64,000 bases of DNA from RGIG250 sp964540025 (GTDB lineage: Bacteria; Bacillota; Negativicutes; Selenomonadales; Selenomonadaceae). The stretch covers positions 183,921 to 247,920 of the forward strand of contig CAZIKQ010000001.1 of the NCBI GenBank assembly GCA_964540025.1. The letters run 5' to 3'. Under the pieces are notes generated by a model that did not search any database, was not told the DNA's origin, and saw only the letters and a list, made by a program, of their open reading frames with translations. Positions within the stretch are counted from its first letter, which is position 1. The number at the start of each line of letters is the position of its first letter. This document shows, in pieces, positions 62,070-64,000 of the stretch. Both the position numbers and the translations under genes were made by a program.

Positions 62070-62714
62070 ATGAATATATTTTCCGCAGGGGTTGACTTCT
62101 TCGTAAAGGGCGGTCCCGTAATGTGGCCGCTGCTCCTTTGCTCCTTCGCCGCCGTCGCGATTTCTGTGGAGCGGTGGCTGTTTTTCCAAAAGGAGGACAG
62201 CGGAGCGGGCTTTACCAAGGAGTTTTGCAACCATATCGAGGCGAGTGACTGGACCAGCGCGAAGCGGCTGGCCGACGCTACCCGCGGCGAGCTGGCGAAG
62301 CTGGCGACTATCGTCATGGCCCGCCACGGCAATTTCGAGCGGCTGGAAAGCTTCGTCGGCGTCAGAGCCGAGCGGGCGATCGACAAATTCGAGCGGCGCC
62401 TGAACTATCTGAACGTGATTGTGACGCTGGCTCCCGTGCTGGGACTGCTGGGCACCGTGACGGGCATGATCGGCTCCTTCAACAGCTTTAACCAGCGGCT
62501 GGACAATCCGCTGGCGGTCACCGCAGGCATCGGCGAAGCGCTGATTACCACGGTTTTCGGCCTTTGTATCTCCATCGTGGCGATCTGTATGCACGCCTAC
62601 TTCATGCGGCGGCTGAAGGTTATTTCGCTGCGTATCGAGGAAATTGGCAATACGCTGCTCGAGGCCATCGCGAAGGATCTGGACAGGGCGGCGGAGGAAA
62701 AGCGCCATGATTAA
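62070..62714 (+). CDS. exbB: ExbB/TolQ-family proton-channel subunit
   Basis: 214 residues from the ATG at 62070, with GGGAGG upstream. Three membrane helices are expected: near 20, 110-130 and 155-180. LAPVLGLLGTVTGMIGSF near 115 is the family motif of the channel, and VTAGIGEALITTVFGLCIS follows. With ExbD it uses the proton gradient to energise TonB. It overlaps exbD by 8 nt. Confidence 0.95.
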   Translation: MNIFSAGVDFFVKGGPVMWPLLLCSFAAVAISVERWLFFQKEDSGAGFTKEFCNHIEASDWTSAKRLADATRGELAKLATIVMARHGNFERLESFVGVRAERAIDKFERRLNYLNVIVTLAPVLGLLGTVTGMIGSFNSFNQRLDNPLAVTAGIGEALITTVFGLCISIVAICMHAYFMRRLKVISLRIEEIGNTLLEAIAKDLDRAAEEKRHD

Positions 62715-63120
62715 ACTGAAATCCCGGGAAAAACACGCCATGGGGATAATGCTGAGCCCGATGATCGACATGATGTTTCTGCTCCTCATCTTTTTTATCG
62801 TCAGCACGATGTACATGAGCGAGCTGCGGATCGTTCCCGTAAAGCTGCCCGTGGCCTCCCAGTCGCAGATGCAGAGCGCGGCGAAGTTTAACGTCACGAT
62901 TCGGGACGAGGGAATCTATTGGCTGGGGGATCAGGTGATCGCGGAAAAAGAGCTGATCAGGCGGGCGAGGGAGGAAAATAAGCGGGACGAAAAATTCGCC
63001 GTGATAATCCGTGCGGACGAGAACGTACCCTACCGCGCGGTGATACGGCTCCTGGACGAGCTGAAGAAGGCGGGGGTCTCCCGGGTGGGGCTCGCCACCG
63101 ACAAGGAACCGAAGTCATGA
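62707..63120 (+). CDS. exbD: ExbD/TolR-family subunit
   Basis: 137 residues from the ATG at 62707. One membrane helix near 15-40 has the essential aspartate in SPMIDMMFLLLIFFIVS. The periplasmic domain (NVTIRDEGIYWLGDQVIAEKEL, VIIRADENVPYRAVIRLLDELK) is of standard form. It partners ExbB and overlaps tonB by 4 nt. Confidence 0.95.
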   Translation: MIKLKSREKHAMGIMLSPMIDMMFLLLIFFIVSTMYMSELRIVPVKLPVASQSQMQSAAKFNVTIRDEGIYWLGDQVIAEKELIRRAREENKRDEKFAVIIRADENVPYRAVIRLLDELKKAGVSRVGLATDKEPKS

Positions 63121-63800
63121 CGAGGGAGACGAGGAAGGGAGCCATCGCCTCGGCGCTTATCCACATTATCGTCTGCGCGCTGATGGGGGAGGCGGCGGTG
63201 ACGACTCATCTGTTGGAAAAGCAGGAGGCCGTCTACGACGTGGCGCTGATGAGTAGCAGCGGAGCTCCTGCTCCGGCGGCTTCGCCGCTTCCCGTGAAGG
63301 AACCGGAGGCCCAGGAGGAAACGCCGCCGCCTCTATCGCGGCTCGACGATATATTGGAGGAAAGGCAGCGGGAAACACCTGAACCGGAGCAGCGGACGAC
63401 GCAGACGGCGCCCCGTCCCGTCCCCGCGAGCGCGGCGACGGGCGGGGCGGGCGAAAGCGCAAGCGAAGGGAGCGGCGGCGCGGGGAACGAGGGTATCCCG
63501 CCCGCCAGCGACGCAATAGAAGCGCCCATCGTGCCGCCGAGCGTGATGGCGTCGCGGACGCCTGACTATCCGTCGTCGGCCAGGAGCAAAGGCGTTGAGG
63601 GAGTTGCGATTTTGCGCTTTTTGCTGGATAAGGAAGGCTATGTCGACACGGTAGAGATCGCGGAATCCTCAGGCAGCGATGCCCTCGACAGAGCCGCGCT
63701 CAAAGCGGCGGAGGGCTTTCGCTTTAAGCCGGGACTGGACGGCTACGGGCGGGCGGTGCGCTGCTACGTCTATATACCCTTCGCCTTCCGGCTGCGCTGA
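63117..63800 (+). CDS. tonB: TonB energy-transducing protein
   Basis: 227 residues. An N-terminal membrane helix with the conserved histidine (SALIHIIVCALMG, near 17) is followed by a Pro/Glu/Ala-rich periplasm-spanning part (about 45-130) and the C-terminal TonB domain (about 140-227) with TPDYPSSARSKGVEGVAILRFLLDKEG and SGSDALDRAALKAAEGFRFKPG. It contacts the TonB box of the receptor encoded at 56402. The gene is last in the locus and is followed by a terminator at 63912. Confidence 0.95.
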   Translation: MTRETRKGAIASALIHIIVCALMGEAAVTTHLLEKQEAVYDVALMSSSGAPAPAASPLPVKEPEAQEETPPPLSRLDDILEERQRETPEPEQRTTQTAPRPVPASAATGGAGESASEGSGGAGNEGIPPASDAIEAPIVPPSVMASRTPDYPSSARSKGVEGVAILRFLLDKEGYVDTVEIAESSGSDALDRAALKAAEGFRFKPGLDGYGRAVRCYVYIPFAFRLR

Positions 63801-63911
63801 AAACAATCTGGCAGGAGGGAGCGCAGCCCTGCACCTTGCCGGCGATTTCTTCGCCGACACCGAAAAATTTCTGGCCCGGTCGTCTTATGGTTCGTCAACA
63901 GACGTGAAAAG

Positions 63912-63937
63912 GAGGCAAAGCGTTTTCGCTTTGCCTC
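63912..63937 (+). terminator. Terminator after tonB
   Basis: GAGGCAAAGCG-TTTT-CGCTTTGCCTC, an 11-bp perfect stem. The rest of 63801-64000 shows no gene. Confidence 0.7.
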
Positions 63938-64000
63938 AGCTTGTTGACAAACAGCTCTATGTATACCCTTTCACTCAGCCCAAAGGCTCCCCGTGGAGTA

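Noticed and set aside
1..64000. CRISPR array, tRNA or rRNA genes
   Set aside because: No regularly spaced repeats and no tRNA or rRNA signatures were noticed on either strand.

Overview
The window looks like a chromosome segment of a diderm Firmicute (class Negativicutes). Firmicute traits are a T-box leader in front of thrS, the gene order rbgA-rnhB-ylqG-like-ylqH-like, def-fmt-rsmB-rlmN, and a SpoVB/MurJ-type flippase. Outer-membrane traits are a TonB-dependent receptor with ExbB, ExbD and TonB, a periplasmic-type CbiK and a phosphoethanolamine transferase. A methylmalonyl-CoA mutase small subunit and a TRAP transporter also fit an anaerobic, carboxylate-using Negativicute. The genus cannot be fixed from the sequence alone.

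Layout. 1-3.8 kb: an AT-richer accessory patch on the minus strand. It has a small winged-helix/HTH gene, a frame-broken XRE regulator, a protein with a CoiA-like zinc-ribbon N-terminus, and a long coiled-coil protein that runs off the left edge. The last two look like cargo of an unrecognised, possibly defence-related, cassette. 3.9-7.0 kb: TRAP transporter dctPQM. 7.2-10.1 kb: four prepilin-like genes, a related PilX/GspK-like gene and a prepilin peptidase, with no assembly ATPase or secretin in view. 10.3-14 kb: DUF2905, copA-copZ and hpf. 14-26.9 kb: mostly housekeeping (thrS, trmL, murB, a beta-CASP nuclease, two divergent EamA exporters, def, fmt, a DUF116-RsmB fusion and rlmN).

27-34 kb: a LysR regulator divergent from an SLC13/MatC-like permease, a PatB-type C-S lyase, a CNNM/CorC protein behind an attenuated leader next to an IS remnant, and an HD-GYP protein. 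34.4-39.9 kb: nitroreductase, rbgA, rnhB, a YlqG-like and an FlhB-tail-like protein, and a TagA/WecG glycosyltransferase. 40-50 kb: phospholipid synthesis (psd, pssA), a glycosyltransferase, queD-queE, an EptA-like enzyme, a flippase, a lipid kinase, mtnA and yebC. 50.2-55 kb: an MFS exporter, then an adenosylcobalamin riboswitch followed by roughly 700 nt without a convincing gene but with tandem structured repeats, a DnaA-N-like small protein and an orphan mutA.

55.3-63.8 kb: one contiguous uptake locus with signal-peptide CbiK, a TonB-dependent receptor, a CGGC-domain protein, a binding-protein/FecCD/ATPase importer and ExbB-ExbD-TonB. All parts needed to move a metal chelate (heme, siderophore or corrinoid) across two membranes are present, plus a chelatase that could act on it in the periplasm. 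This block is visibly more GC-rich than the rest.

Most promising for novelty are the left-edge cassette, the repeats behind the B12 riboswitch, the CNNM leader, the DUF116-RsmB fusion and the periplasmic-chelatase uptake locus. All family calls rest on reading motifs; no database search was possible.
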